Source: JALRBM01 sp966186595
Lineage (GTDB): Bacteria; Patescibacteriota; Saccharimonadia; Saccharimonadales; Saccharimonadaceae
DNA: 14,815 nucleotides
Direction: 5' to 3'
Assembly: GCA_966186595.1 (NCBI GenBank)
Contig: CBIFWO010000022.1
Span: forward strand, 1 to 14,815
Shown here: piece by piece, positions 1-8,944 of the stretch
How positions within the stretch are numbered: the stretch's first letter is position 1
Layout: each line of letters opens with the position of its first letter
Made by a program: the position numbers and the translations under genes
The notes under the pieces: model-generated
Seen by the model: the letters and a program-made list of their open reading frames with translations, nothing else
Databases searched by the model: none
Told to the model about the DNA's origin: nothing

Positions 1-978
1 GTTGAAGCCGACGATAAACTCATCGGGCCGTTTAGCTTTCGTCAGTTTGTCTACATTATCATTGTCGTGATTGCGATTGCGGTTGCATGGGGTCTGAGTC
101 AGCTCTTTATCCCGCTCGCTATCATTCCACTACCAATTATCATCTTTTTTGGTGCTTTAGCGTTACCACTCCGCAAAGACCAACCAATGGAGACCTACCT
201 GGCGGCAATCGTTTCGTTCTACCTGAAACCGCGAAAACGCCTCTGGCAACCCGATGGCATCCAGTCACTCGTCGAGATCACCGCGCCAAAAGAAGTAGAA
301 ATCCAACGTTCAAAGAACCTCACTCAGACCGAGGCAGAGCAACGGCTATCCTATCTTGCAAACATCGTCGACACCGGTGGTTGGGCGGTTCGGGGTGTCT
401 CGACCCCTGATGTCAATTCACCTATGCGCACTGACGCGTTTTTCGAAGCTCAACAAACAGAGGATGTTCTCGACGAATCCGGTGGAGTAGCCCGCGCGTT
501 TGACACCCGACTCGACCAGGCAGATGCAAAGCGTCACCAGGAAATGATGGACAGGATGCGCCAGCCAGCCTCCGTCGCGCCAACGCCTCCACCGATCGCC
601 GATCCATACGCTAACCTTACAACTTCTAGCGACAATCCCTTTATCACTCCCGCAGCCGCGCCAGAGCCGCACGTCACCTACAACCCATATCCAACCTCCA
701 TTCATCAAACTGTTATCAACCCGCTAGGAGAGCAGAGCAATGCACAACCTCTCACTCAGCCGACCGCTCCCGTCGTTCAACCAGCCACAGCCCCAGAGCC
801 ACCCCAGACAACCCAAACCACACCAACAACTACTAGCGAAGAACCGGTATCGCCTGATATAATAAACCTTGCAAATAACCCCGATTTGTCTATCGAAACA
901 ATAGCACACGAGGCGAACCGCATCCACGAGAAGGAGCAAAAGGCTTCTGAAGAAGAGGTGGTGATCTCGTTACGCTAA
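1..978 (+). CDS. PrgI family type IV secretion membrane protein (5' partial)
   Basis: The reading frame is open from base 1, so the gene starts left of the window; the internal GTG at 67 lies inside the first membrane segment and is not a credible start. The visible 325 residues begin VEADDKLIGPFSFRQF, which matches the conserved start of PrgI proteins, so probably only about ten residues are missing. Two adjacent hydrophobic segments follow (about residues 15-37 and 38-55), then the usual YLAAIVSFYLKPRKRLW segment. PrgI proteins are small inner-membrane parts of Gram-positive-type conjugation machines, encoded just before VirB4. This copy has a long hydrophilic tail of about 240 residues, rich in Pro, Thr and Gln (about residues 185-290). 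It ends in a conserved-looking helical patch (LSIETIAHEANRI) and an acidic EEEVVISLR terminus, which may contact the next proteins. Stop TAA; 31 bases to the next gene. Confidence 0.85.
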   Translation, partial: VEADDKLIGPFSFRQFVYIIIVVIAIAVAWGLSQLFIPLAIIPLPIIIFFGALALPLRKDQPMETYLAAIVSFYLKPRKRLWQPDGIQSLVEITAPKEVEIQRSKNLTQTEAEQRLSYLANIVDTGGWAVRGVSTPDVNSPMRTDAFFEAQQTEDVLDESGGVARAFDTRLDQADAKRHQEMMDRMRQPASVAPTPPPIADPYANLTTSSDNPFITPAAAPEPHVTYNPYPTSIHQTVINPLGEQSNAQPLTQPTAPVVQPATAPEPPQTTQTTPTTTSEEPVSPDIINLANNPDLSIETIAHEANRIHEKEQKASEEEVVISLR

Positions 979-1009
979 GTTAGACTGGTCGGCAAGGAAG
1001 AGTGGGAAC

Positions 1010-1852
1010 GTGCCTCCAAATAATCAACAACCGCCCCAGGCACCGCCTGAAGGAGTAGTAGGGAGTAATAACGTAGCACCGCCAGCCCAACCGGCGGCGG
1101 CTCCTGCTAACGTGCCCGCAAAACCTCAAAATCAGAACACCACCCAAAATAGCCTGCTCATCTCTGAAATCCGTGACGGAATGGTCATTATGAGCGACGG
1201 TAGTTTCCGCGCAGTCATTGCTTGTAAATCAATCAACTTCGACCTAATGAGCTCACGCGAACGGGAAGGTGTGGAATATAGTTATCAGAATTTCCTTAAC
1301 GCACTTTATTTCCCGGCGCAGATATTTATTCGCTCGCAGCGAGTTGATATCGGCCCGTATCTCGATCGACTTGCCACGATTAGGCGCTCCCAGGACAACA
1401 TGCTTCTCAATGTCCTGATGGACGATTACATTAACTTTATCGATATCCTTTCACAGGAAGCCAACATCATGGATAAGAGCTTCTTCATTGTCGTGCCTTA
1501 TTACCCGAGTGGAGACATTACCAATGTCGTCGAGCAAAGTAAGGGTGCCTTTGGCAGGATTTTTAAACCAAAGCAAGCGACTGTTGCGACAAAGATTGAC
1601 CAGGCCACCTACGTAAAGGCTAAGGAGGAAATTAAGAACCGTGTCGATGCCGTCACGAGTGGACTTTTCCAGATCGGCGTGAAAAGTGTCCAGCTCAATA
1701 CCAAGGAACTGGGCGAACTTTACTACAATATTTACAATCCCGATACCGCCGTGCGCGAACCACTTGGTGATTTTGAACGCGTCACCGCTACGTATGTTCG
1801 AAAGGGAGAAGGGGAAGCGCCGCGTCCACATCTGCAAGAGGGGGAAATGTAA
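1010..1852 (+). CDS. TraC-like / VirB4 N-terminal domain protein
   Basis: 280-residue protein starting with GTG; an AAGGAAG ribosome site at 994-1000 lies nine bases upstream. The first 45 residues are a Pro/Ala/Gln-rich linker. The rest (from about NSLLISEIRDGMVIMSDGSF) resembles the non-catalytic N-terminal domain of VirB4/TraC conjugation ATPases. It has the typical SDGSFRAVIACKSINFDLMS strand pattern, the IFIRSQRVDIGPYLDRL segment and a FFIVVPYYP strand. No Walker A or B motif and no membrane segment is present, so it should be a cytoplasmic accessory of the secretion motor. Its stop overlaps the ATG of the ATPase gene by one base (TAATG), so the two are translationally coupled and probably made in equal amounts. 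The function is inferred from family resemblance and position. Confidence 0.75.
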   Translation: MPPNNQQPPQAPPEGVVGSNNVAPPAQPAAAPANVPAKPQNQNTTQNSLLISEIRDGMVIMSDGSFRAVIACKSINFDLMSSREREGVEYSYQNFLNALYFPAQIFIRSQRVDIGPYLDRLATIRRSQDNMLLNVLMDDYINFIDILSQEANIMDKSFFIVVPYYPSGDITNVVEQSKGAFGRIFKPKQATVATKIDQATYVKAKEEIKNRVDAVTSGLFQIGVKSVQLNTKELGELYYNIYNPDTAVREPLGDFERVTATYVRKGEGEAPRPHLQEGEM

Positions 1853-3741
1853 TGGCCAAGAAAAAGCTCGATCCAGTTGATATTGCCGCACAGCAACGCG
1901 CTCGAGAACAGGCAGAGGTAGAACAGGCTTTCCTAAAAGGGATGACAACCCTACGCGATCTGATCGCTCCAAGTAGTCTCGAAATTCATTCCAGCCACTT
2001 CCGTCTCGGCACAAAATACGGTCGTACCCTCTATGTCTATGGATATCCACGGCAAATCTATACCGGCTGGCTCAGTTCACTTATCAACATCGACGAAGTG
2101 CTGGATATCAGCATGTTCGTATATCCGGTGGAGAGCCAAGTGGTGCTCAATAACCTGCGCAAGAAGGTGACACAACTAGAAGCGACCATGTCGATCAACA
2201 GCGAGAAGGGGCGCACCCGCGATCCTGGACTCGAGGCTGCATTGCAGGATGCCGAAGAACTCCGAGATCAGCTACAAGTAGGCGCGGAACGATTCTTCCG
2301 CTATGGCCTTTACGTGACACTCTATGCTGACAGTATGGACGAGCTTAACTTCGTCCAGCACAAGATCGAAACACTCTTTGGACAGCAGCTTATCTTTAGC
2401 AAGGTAGCTTCGTCACAGCAAGAGCAGGGACTCAATAGCACCATCCCACAGATGATGGATCAGCTACAAATTCGCCGCAACATGAATACCGGCGCCATCA
2501 GCACCAGCTTCCCATTTACGAGTGCCGACCTCACCCAGGAAAAGGGCGTGCTATATGGCATCAACATGCACAATAACGGCCTCGTGATTTTCGATCGATT
2601 CACTTTGGAAAACGCCAATATGGTCGTCTTTGCCAAGTCTGGTGCCGGTAAGTCCTTCACTGTCAAGCTTGAGGCGCTCCGCAGTATGATGGTTGGCTCT
2701 GACATTCTGATTATCGACCCTGAAAACGAATATCAGAAGCTCAGCGATGCTGTTGGTGGAAGTTACATCCGCCTCAGCCTGAACGCTGACACGCGCATTA
2801 ATCCATTCGATCTCCCGACTGTTATTGATAATGAGGAAGCCGATGATGCACTCCGTGCCAACCTGGTAACACTCCATGGTCTTCTGCGCCTCATGCTGGG
2901 AGGAAGCCAAATAACGGCGAGTGGGCAGATGATGTCAGCGCTTACACCAGCCGAGGAAGCCGACCTTGATCAGGCACTTATCGACACCTACGCGCGGGCC
3001 GGGATCACCAGCGATCCGCTTACGCACCATTCAACACCGCCAACTATTTCCGATCTCTACGACACGCTCCTACATATGGGCGGCACGGGGCCAGCACTCG
3101 CGCAACGTCTGCGCAAATACACCAGTGGAACCTTTGCCGGCATCTTTAGTCAACAGTCAAATATCGATATCAATAACCACATGGTCGTATTCAATATTCG
3201 CGACCTTGAGGATGAGCTCCGTCCAGTCGCCATGTACATCGTGCTGTCTCACATCTGGAATATTACGCGCTCGAACCAGCGAAAGCGTATGCTGATCGTT
3301 GATGAGGCGTGGCAGCTGATGAAATACGACGACTCGGCAAACTTCCTCTTTTCACTCGCCAAGCGTGCTCGTAAATACTACCTCGGTCTTACAACAATCA
3401 CTCAGGATGTCGAGGACTTCATGGGCAGTAAAATGGGCCGCGCCATTGTGGCAAACTCTTCGATGCAGCTCCTCCTGAAACAATCATCCAGTGCGGTTGA
3501 TGTTCTTTCCGACGTCTTTAAACTCACCGAAGAGGAACGGAAGCGTCTTGCAAACTTCCCAGTTGGGCAAGGCCTCTTCTTTGCCGGTCAAAGCCACGTC
3601 CACATCCAGATCATTGCCAGTCAAACCGAGCAGGGATTAATCAGTACCAATCCAGCCGCCGCCAATCTGCAAGCTCCTGAACAGCCGACCGAACCAGCAG
3701 CCAATAACGGCTACATGAATCCGGGCGAGTTTAGCGTATAA
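1852..3741 (+). CDS. virB4: VirB4-type conjugation/type IV secretion ATPase
   Basis: 629-residue AAA+/RecA-like motor ATPase that powers type IV secretion from the cytoplasmic face of the membrane. The start is ATG at 1852, with GAGGGGGA at 1838-1845 as ribosome site. Residues 1-200 form a partial N-terminal VirB4 domain (RTLYVYGYPRQIYTGWLSSL near 58-77, then a charged, coiled-coil-like stretch at 100-145). Walker A is AKSGAGKS at 261-268, followed by the VirB4 hallmark IIDPENEY at 287-294 and RINPFDLP at about 315-322. Walker B is MLIVDEAWQLM at 480-490, followed by TITQDVEDF at 515-523 and the GQGLFF strand near 572-577. All catalytic motifs look intact. I found no cysteine in the protein, in contrast to its exported neighbour. 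The disordered Pro/Ala/Asn-rich tail after about residue 600 ends 12 bases before the next gene. Confidence 0.93.
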   Translation: MAKKKLDPVDIAAQQRAREQAEVEQAFLKGMTTLRDLIAPSSLEIHSSHFRLGTKYGRTLYVYGYPRQIYTGWLSSLINIDEVLDISMFVYPVESQVVLNNLRKKVTQLEATMSINSEKGRTRDPGLEAALQDAEELRDQLQVGAERFFRYGLYVTLYADSMDELNFVQHKIETLFGQQLIFSKVASSQQEQGLNSTIPQMMDQLQIRRNMNTGAISTSFPFTSADLTQEKGVLYGINMHNNGLVIFDRFTLENANMVVFAKSGAGKSFTVKLEALRSMMVGSDILIIDPENEYQKLSDAVGGSYIRLSLNADTRINPFDLPTVIDNEEADDALRANLVTLHGLLRLMLGGSQITASGQMMSALTPAEEADLDQALIDTYARAGITSDPLTHHSTPPTISDLYDTLLHMGGTGPALAQRLRKYTSGTFAGIFSQQSNIDINNHMVVFNIRDLEDELRPVAMYIVLSHIWNITRSNQRKRMLIVDEAWQLMKYDDSANFLFSLAKRARKYYLGLTTITQDVEDFMGSKMGRAIVANSSMQLLLKQSSSAVDVLSDVFKLTEEERKRLANFPVGQGLFFAGQSHVHIQIIASQTEQGLISTNPAAANLQAPEQPTEPAANNGYMNPGEFSV

Positions 3742-3753
3742 TGAAGACATCTT

Positions 3754-6700
3754 ATGGCAGTTGATCAGGAGAAAAGCCAGAGTGAGGTAGACGACGAATT
3801 TAATCGCATCGTTGCTAATAACTACGATCCTGAGCAAGATGCCATCCAGCGAGGCTTTGACGAGAAGTTTGGCTCTACGGCTAAACATCTTCAGGAACAG
3901 GAACAGCGAGCACCCGGCACAGAAGCCGGTATTGACCAAGCAGAATCTTACGCTAATGACAAGGATAATGCTACTACGGGTTCAATCGACCAGGCCCGCG
4001 AGCAGGAAAATCAAGGCAGCGGTGGCCAGTGGCAAAACAATACTTCTAACAGTGCTGAGGGCGGTAGGGCTGACGAAGAGAAAACAACCGGTAAAAAGCG
4101 GAAGGGACCCCTGGTTGCTTTGTTGCTTTCACTTGTAGGAGGGGGAAGTGTTCTTACTATTCTCTTCTCACCTGGTATGCTGATTGTCAACTTCAAAGAG
4201 AAGCTCGTCGAGAAATTTAATGATCAGCTTGCCGTCATGGATGAGCGAACCATCATTCACGTTCACAAAAAATTCAAAGGCGCAACAACTGGCGTCTGTA
4301 CATCAAAGATTTCGATCCGCTGTAAATTCTCAACAATGAGCGATCGTCAGCTTAAAAAACTGGAAGATGCTTTTGCAAGAGAGGGCGGGAAAGTTAATAG
4401 CGAGAAGACTATTACCGGCCGAAATAAAATTGTCGATGTGGAGTTCAATGGCAAGACTATCGACGCTAATACTTTCATGAAGGAAATACGCGGCGACCCC
4501 TTCTTTAGAGGAACATGGATGCGGGGATACAACCCAAAGCTCGCTGGATTCGCCGATCATATATTCAGTAAGCTTTCCAAGAGAATTGGTATTATCAAGC
4601 AAAAGAATGTCAGTGGTGTTACCCCCGATGAGATGCGAGAAAATGTGCTCGAAGCAGCCAGTGGAGCCGCGGCTGCCGAAGCTGATGTGAAAGTCTCGTC
4701 GAAAGAAGAAGCCTGTAGTGGAGGCGATGATTGCGTGGACGGCAAACGTACGGTCTATATCGATGATGAAACCGGCCAGCCAATCTCAAAAGAAGAATAC
4801 GATAGACGAATCAACGGTGCGAATACTATCCGCGCCGAACTAGAAGCACGAAGAACATTGCGCGACACTGGTGGGACCATCGCCAAGGCAACCCTCAAGG
4901 GCGCACTGACCTCGACGGCACTAGGGCTCGGTGCGGTTGACTCAGCATGTACGGGGTACACGCTCATTCGCGCGGTTGGATTTGCCGCCAAGTATCTCGG
5001 AATGCTACAGCTCATCCGATTCGCCCAGGTCTTTATGAACACCGCCGATCGAATAAAAGCAAGCTACGTTCCACCAGGGGAAACTGCCGCCGCACAAGAA
5101 GTGCCCGATGCCGGCGAAGATGATGAGGTATTAAAGCCTGAGCAAGTTGAATACATTGGTAATATTCTCACCTCTATGAATTCAAAAGGTCAATCGGCAA
5201 CTGATTCGCTCGGCTATCAGTATGCTGCCTACAACGCTGTCCCTAACATGCCTCGAAGTGATAATATTCAGGCACAAAACGTTTCTGCTAATGGAACAAC
5301 TATGCAGCTAAGTGCCGAACAGCAACAACAAGTTCAGTTGAATGACGAGGTTACAAAATATATTAACGGACAGCTCGTCAGCGACAACCTTCTCACAAAT
5401 ATTATCTCGCTTGTCGATGGGGGCGGGGCGAGCACTTCAACTGCCGACGAGGTCTGTAATTTTGTAAAAAGTGGATGGGGACAAACGATTGTCATCGGCG
5501 CCTCACTCGTTGGTGCTGTCGTTGCATTCTTTAGCGGTGGTGTCAGCCTTGGATGGGGCGCTGCTGTACAAGCCGGCGTTTCGGTAGCAATTGGCGTGGC
5601 GATCGCCATGCTGCAACCAAAGCTCGTCGATATGGCCGCCGGCACGCTCATCGGTGACGACGAGCTCAAGAACGGGAATCGAGCGGGAAATGCCGCAGTT
5701 TCGGGCATGGGCGGCATGAACCACATGACATCACAAAGCAGGGGGATTCCCGCACTTAAAAAACAGGATTTTGCATTAGTCGCCGCACAGATGAACGACA
5801 CACGAGCACAATATGCTGCGGTTGACCGGGCCATGCTCAGTCCGTTTGATCCCACAAATCCAAATACGTTCATGGGCTCATTTGTCTCTAGCCTGATCCC
5901 ATACACGTCTAAATTCTCATCGGTTGCAAGTGGGGTGAGTAGCATGGCAAAGATGACATTCTCGACCTTTGCTGGTCTTGCACCAAATGCCAATGCTCAG
6001 ACCAATTCCGCCGCCGAACTTGAGCAGTGCCAAGATGCCGATTACAAACTCCTCAGTATCGCGGCAGACCCGTTCTGTAATATTCGACACGGCATGGGCA
6101 AGCAAACACTTTCCACCGATCCAGATATTCCTGCTGCATTTATGGAAAGAGGATTTGTTAATCCTGACACGGGCGAGCCTTTGTCTTCTGATAATGAGTA
6201 CGGAAAATACGTCAAGAACTGCATGGAGCGCGAGACATCAATTGGTGCTTATACCGAAGACAATGACAACACAGGGGAAGAATGTATCCAGGGAAGCGCA
6301 AGTGACAATCCCGCCCGCGATCCCAACTGTACGTCGGGTGATGCTAATGCCAATACCGAGTGTCGTCGTAATATGTTCCGGCTTTATTACATTGACCTTT
6401 CTATAAGTAAAGGCATGGATGAGGGTGAGGTTGCAGCTAACAGTGCAACGAAACCGGGTGGTGCCGTAACGGGCGACGCCAGAGCACTGGCGCAGCAGGT
6501 TGCCTCAAATCCTAATATTCGATTTACGAGTGAAAAGACAAGGGAACAATTACTCCTATTCTCGCGCGGAGTCGAAGTCTATAACGCCTGCAACGAACCC
6601 ATGACCGTCAGTAAGCATCTCTTAGGAGCACTACTGACCAATGCTACCAAGTACAGCGTGCTCATTAATAATATCGGCTTCCGCGAAGATCGGTTCGTGG

Positions 6701-7020
6701 GATGTGAACGTGGCAACTACCAACATCCGAAAGGAACAGCAGTTGATCTTAACGATATCCAAATAATCGGAGGAGCCGGGACCGGGGGCGAAATTGAGGG
6801 ACCGTATGGAGGCGATCTTCCTATCGTGAATCAATATGCCACCGACTTTCTGGCGGCACTGCCCCTCAACAGAGGAGGAGTTGGACAAAAGAACTTTGGG
6901 GTTAATCCGACATTTCCGCCAGGCTCAATCGCGCTTAACGGGTCCCATCTGTTTGATGACGGTGGAGGACACCTCCACATTGATGCTCGTAATCGGGAAA
7001 ACTTGAGTGATACGGAATAG
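3754..7020 (+). CDS. Large Cys-rich membrane protein with C-terminal LAS/M15-type zinc peptidase domain
   Basis: 1088 residues, from ATG with only a weak GAAGA upstream. Residues 1-116 are acidic, hydrophilic and Cys-free, ending in a basic patch (KKRKGP). A strong membrane segment follows at about 119-145. Another hydrophobic stretch lies at 380-428, and a hairpin of two membrane helices at about 576-595 and 600-620. A weaker hydrophobic segment (706-745) ends in ANAQ. The last 170 residues resemble LAS-type (M15/MepA-like) DD-peptidases: HPKGTAVDL places His991 and Asp998 in the H-x6-D spacing, and GGHLHID supplies the H-x-H pair His1073/His1075. These should bind zinc and cut peptidoglycan peptides. 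All 14 cysteines lie after residue 181. Position after VirB4 suggests a VirB6/VirB8-like scaffold carrying a wall hydrolase, but no overall family was recognised. The peptidase call is motif-based. Confidence 0.75.
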   Translation: MAVDQEKSQSEVDDEFNRIVANNYDPEQDAIQRGFDEKFGSTAKHLQEQEQRAPGTEAGIDQAESYANDKDNATTGSIDQAREQENQGSGGQWQNNTSNSAEGGRADEEKTTGKKRKGPLVALLLSLVGGGSVLTILFSPGMLIVNFKEKLVEKFNDQLAVMDERTIIHVHKKFKGATTGVCTSKISIRCKFSTMSDRQLKKLEDAFAREGGKVNSEKTITGRNKIVDVEFNGKTIDANTFMKEIRGDPFFRGTWMRGYNPKLAGFADHIFSKLSKRIGIIKQKNVSGVTPDEMRENVLEAASGAAAAEADVKVSSKEEACSGGDDCVDGKRTVYIDDETGQPISKEEYDRRINGANTIRAELEARRTLRDTGGTIAKATLKGALTSTALGLGAVDSACTGYTLIRAVGFAAKYLGMLQLIRFAQVFMNTADRIKASYVPPGETAAAQEVPDAGEDDEVLKPEQVEYIGNILTSMNSKGQSATDSLGYQYAAYNAVPNMPRSDNIQAQNVSANGTTMQLSAEQQQQVQLNDEVTKYINGQLVSDNLLTNIISLVDGGGASTSTADEVCNFVKSGWGQTIVIGASLVGAVVAFFSGGVSLGWGAAVQAGVSVAIGVAIAMLQPKLVDMAAGTLIGDDELKNGNRAGNAAVSGMGGMNHMTSQSRGIPALKKQDFALVAAQMNDTRAQYAAVDRAMLSPFDPTNPNTFMGSFVSSLIPYTSKFSSVASGVSSMAKMTFSTFAGLAPNANAQTNSAAELEQCQDADYKLLSIAADPFCNIRHGMGKQTLSTDPDIPAAFMERGFVNPDTGEPLSSDNEYGKYVKNCMERETSIGAYTEDNDNTGEECIQGSASDNPARDPNCTSGDANANTECRRNMFRLYYIDLSISKGMDEGEVAANSATKPGGAVTGDARALAQQVASNPNIRFTSEKTREQLLLFSRGVEVYNACNEPMTVSKHLLGALLTNATKYSVLINNIGFREDRFVGCERGNYQHPKGTAVDLNDIQIIGGAGTGGEIEGPYGGDLPIVNQYATDFLAALPLNRGGVGQKNFGVNPTFPPGSIALNGSHLFDDGGGHLHIDARNRENLSDTE

Positions 7021-7024
7021 TCTA

Positions 7025-8302
7025 ATGATCAAACTTTCTATCAAAAAAAATCGTTTAAGAATCCTGTGCCTTCTCTTTGCTATTCTTGTCGCCGCTGATC
7101 CTATTGGCGCAACGACAAAGGTGCTCGCCATTCCTGATCTTGATTACTACTCGAGCAACGATATCCTTTTCTATGATCCGGATGCCTCGTGTGGAGCTCC
7201 CTCTACCGAAGGTGGCGTTGCCAGCTTGGTCGGCAACACAAACGCCGAAAAGGTATGGAATTTCCTACGCACTCAGAAGGGTCTTACTAATGAACAAACC
7301 GCTGGAGTAATGGGGAATATCCAAGCCGAATCGGGTTTTAATCCAGGCATAGAAGAAATAAGCGGAGGGGGTGGGTATGGTATCGCCCAGTGGACGGGCG
7401 GTCGACGAACCGCACTTGTAGAAGCAGCAAAGAGAGCTAATGGCGGTCAAGGAGTGCCCGTCAATGATTTAGCCTTCCAACTAGAATACCTCTACCAGGA
7501 GCTCAACGCGCGAGAGACGAACAACCCTCGATATAGAAGTTTCAATAATGAATGGGAGATGATCAAGGGCCAGAACACAATCGAAGATGCTCTCGTTGCC
7601 TTTCACCACGAATTTGAGATTTCCCACCTCATGAATGGAGATCCAAGCGGATCACCCGGCGGCGCAGCGGACATAGCCGTCATACAGGCACGCGGACAAT
7701 TCGCCAAGGATGCCTTTTCGAGCTTTGCCCATACCACACCAGGTGGCGGTGGTAGCGCCGGTGGGGAATGTGAAGCAGCTGCGACCGGTAACTTGGCACA
7801 AACCACTCTGGCATTTGCTTGGCCAGAATATCACCCACCCGACTATACTACCAAGAAAGGGGAGTATGAGGCGGCTGTCAAAAGAGCTCAATCAGAGGGT
7901 CGTTACGTTGGAGGTGGACCGTACCCAGGTGTTGACTGTGGTGGTTTCGTCACGCTCCTCATGACCCAAAGTGGTTTTGAGCCAGGTTATAACTTTAATG
8001 GTCGCGGTGGAAATACAGGCCCTCAAGAAGATTGGGTAGAACAAAACTGGAAGCGAGTCGGTACAGGATCGGAGATTAAAGTAGGGGGTGATCCGAACGA
8101 CGAGAAGGTCCTGCGTCAAGGTGACGTCGCGTTCCAACCAGGTCATACCTTTGTCTATGTCGGCATCGACATTCCAGGATTTGGTGAAGGTGACCCCGCG
8201 TTCAAGGGTGTCGCTTCTGCATCGTACGAGATATGGCGTGCGCCAATGGTGGGTCACGAAGACATGACAGATGGAAGTCTCACTTGGTACAGGAAGAAAT
8301 AA
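7025..8302 (+). CDS. Secreted two-domain murein hydrolase: phage-tail-type lysozyme plus NlpC/P60- or CHAP-like peptidase
   Basis: 425 residues from ATG 7025, preferred because GGA at 7014-7016 lies eight bases upstream and the protein then opens with a normal signal peptide (basic IKKNRLR, hydrophobic ILCLLFAILVAA, possible cleavage after VLA near 35). GTG 7007 would only add six residues overlapping the previous gene. Domain 1 (about 74-235) matches the phage tail lysozyme family: VWNFL, then GVMGNIQAESGF with Glu102 as likely catalytic acid, then YGIAQW. A Gly/Ser linker (about 239-247) follows. Domain 2 (about 260-410) has VDCGGFV (Cys305) and GDVAFQPGHTFVYVG (His374), the Cys/His dyad of papain-like NlpC/P60 or CHAP peptidases. 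It should cut both glycan and peptide bonds outside the membrane, like VirB1-type hydrolases that clear a path for secretion machines. Confidence 0.85.
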   Translation: MIKLSIKKNRLRILCLLFAILVAADPIGATTKVLAIPDLDYYSSNDILFYDPDASCGAPSTEGGVASLVGNTNAEKVWNFLRTQKGLTNEQTAGVMGNIQAESGFNPGIEEISGGGGYGIAQWTGGRRTALVEAAKRANGGQGVPVNDLAFQLEYLYQELNARETNNPRYRSFNNEWEMIKGQNTIEDALVAFHHEFEISHLMNGDPSGSPGGAADIAVIQARGQFAKDAFSSFAHTTPGGGGSAGGECEAAATGNLAQTTLAFAWPEYHPPDYTTKKGEYEAAVKRAQSEGRYVGGGPYPGVDCGGFVTLLMTQSGFEPGYNFNGRGGNTGPQEDWVEQNWKRVGTGSEIKVGGDPNDEKVLRQGDVAFQPGHTFVYVGIDIPGFGEGDPAFKGVASASYEIWRAPMVGHEDMTDGSLTWYRKK

Positions 8303-8311
8303 GGAGAAGAT

Positions 8312-8944
8312 ATGCTTGGAGAATATATACGAAGTCATCGAGTAGCATTTGCCTTTATCGTAGTGCTCCTTATCGGGCTATTAGGGTACGGAGCGTACAT
8401 TGCCATTAGCAGGGCTGGCAAAGAACCCGTCAAAGTTTACTTGGTGCCGAGCGATGCTACGCTTACCGCCAACGGTGAGCGTCTCGGTCCTGGAACAGTC
8501 TATCTTGCACCTGGAAAATATGACGTTAAGGGCAGCAAAGAGGGCTTCAGGGAATTCTCAACCCAGGTAACAATAGGCAAGCCAAACCAATCCGAGATTG
8601 ATATTGCGCTTCAGCCCGTATCGGAAGAGGCGAAGAAATGGGCTGCCCAGCACCAGGATCTTTATCTCGCCTATGAAGGGCGGGCCGGCGGACGAGCCAA
8701 CCAAGAAGGCGAAGAATTCAGTAAGAAAAATCCTATCACCAGCAAACTTCCCGTCAACAATTTCCTTTACAGCATCGGCTACCGTTCCGATACATCCGAT
8801 CCATCCGGCGACTCTATCATTATCGAAATTGACGCACTGTCGGGTTATCGTCGAGCGGCAATTGAAAGAATCCGCCAGTTAGGCTATGACCCGACAGATT
8901 TCACTATCAAATTCACTAACTACGAGAACCCTTTCGATGAATAG
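8312..8944 (+). CDS. Single-pass membrane protein with PEGA domain
   Basis: 210 residues, preceded by AAGGAGAAG, the best Shine-Dalgarno in the operon. A short basic N terminus and one hydrophobic helix (about 11-32) anchor it, with the rest predicted outside. Residues about 41-102 look like a PEGA domain, a small beta-sandwich found in surface proteins: VYLVPSDATLTANGERLGPG, then the typical LAPGKYDVKGSKEGF turn and a final IDIALQP strand. The C-terminal 100 residues (NNFLYSIGYRSD, IIIEIDALSGYRRAAIERIR) form an alpha/beta domain I do not recognise. The gene ends inside the start codon region of the next one. A structural role in the outer part of the secretion apparatus or in wall binding is inferred only from context. 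Confidence 0.7.
   Translation: MLGEYIRSHRVAFAFIVVLLIGLLGYGAYIAISRAGKEPVKVYLVPSDATLTANGERLGPGTVYLAPGKYDVKGSKEGFREFSTQVTIGKPNQSEIDIALQPVSEEAKKWAAQHQDLYLAYEGRAGGRANQEGEEFSKKNPITSKLPVNNFLYSIGYRSDTSDPSGDSIIIEIDALSGYRRAAIERIRQLGYDPTDFTIKFTNYENPFDE

Noticed and set aside
1451..2050. 199-codon open frame on the minus strand
   Set aside because: It spans the junction of the two VirB4-related genes, which have clear motifs and ribosome sites; the antisense product resembles nothing known.
5334..5993. 219-codon open frame on the minus strand
   Set aside because: It lies wholly inside the large membrane-protein gene, has skewed low-complexity composition (Ala/Pro/Ser/Thr) and no family resemblance; it is a shadow frame.
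7007..7024. GTG start for the lysozyme/peptidase gene
   Set aside because: It would overlap the previous gene by 14 bases and add six polar residues before the signal peptide; ATG 7025 is better placed.
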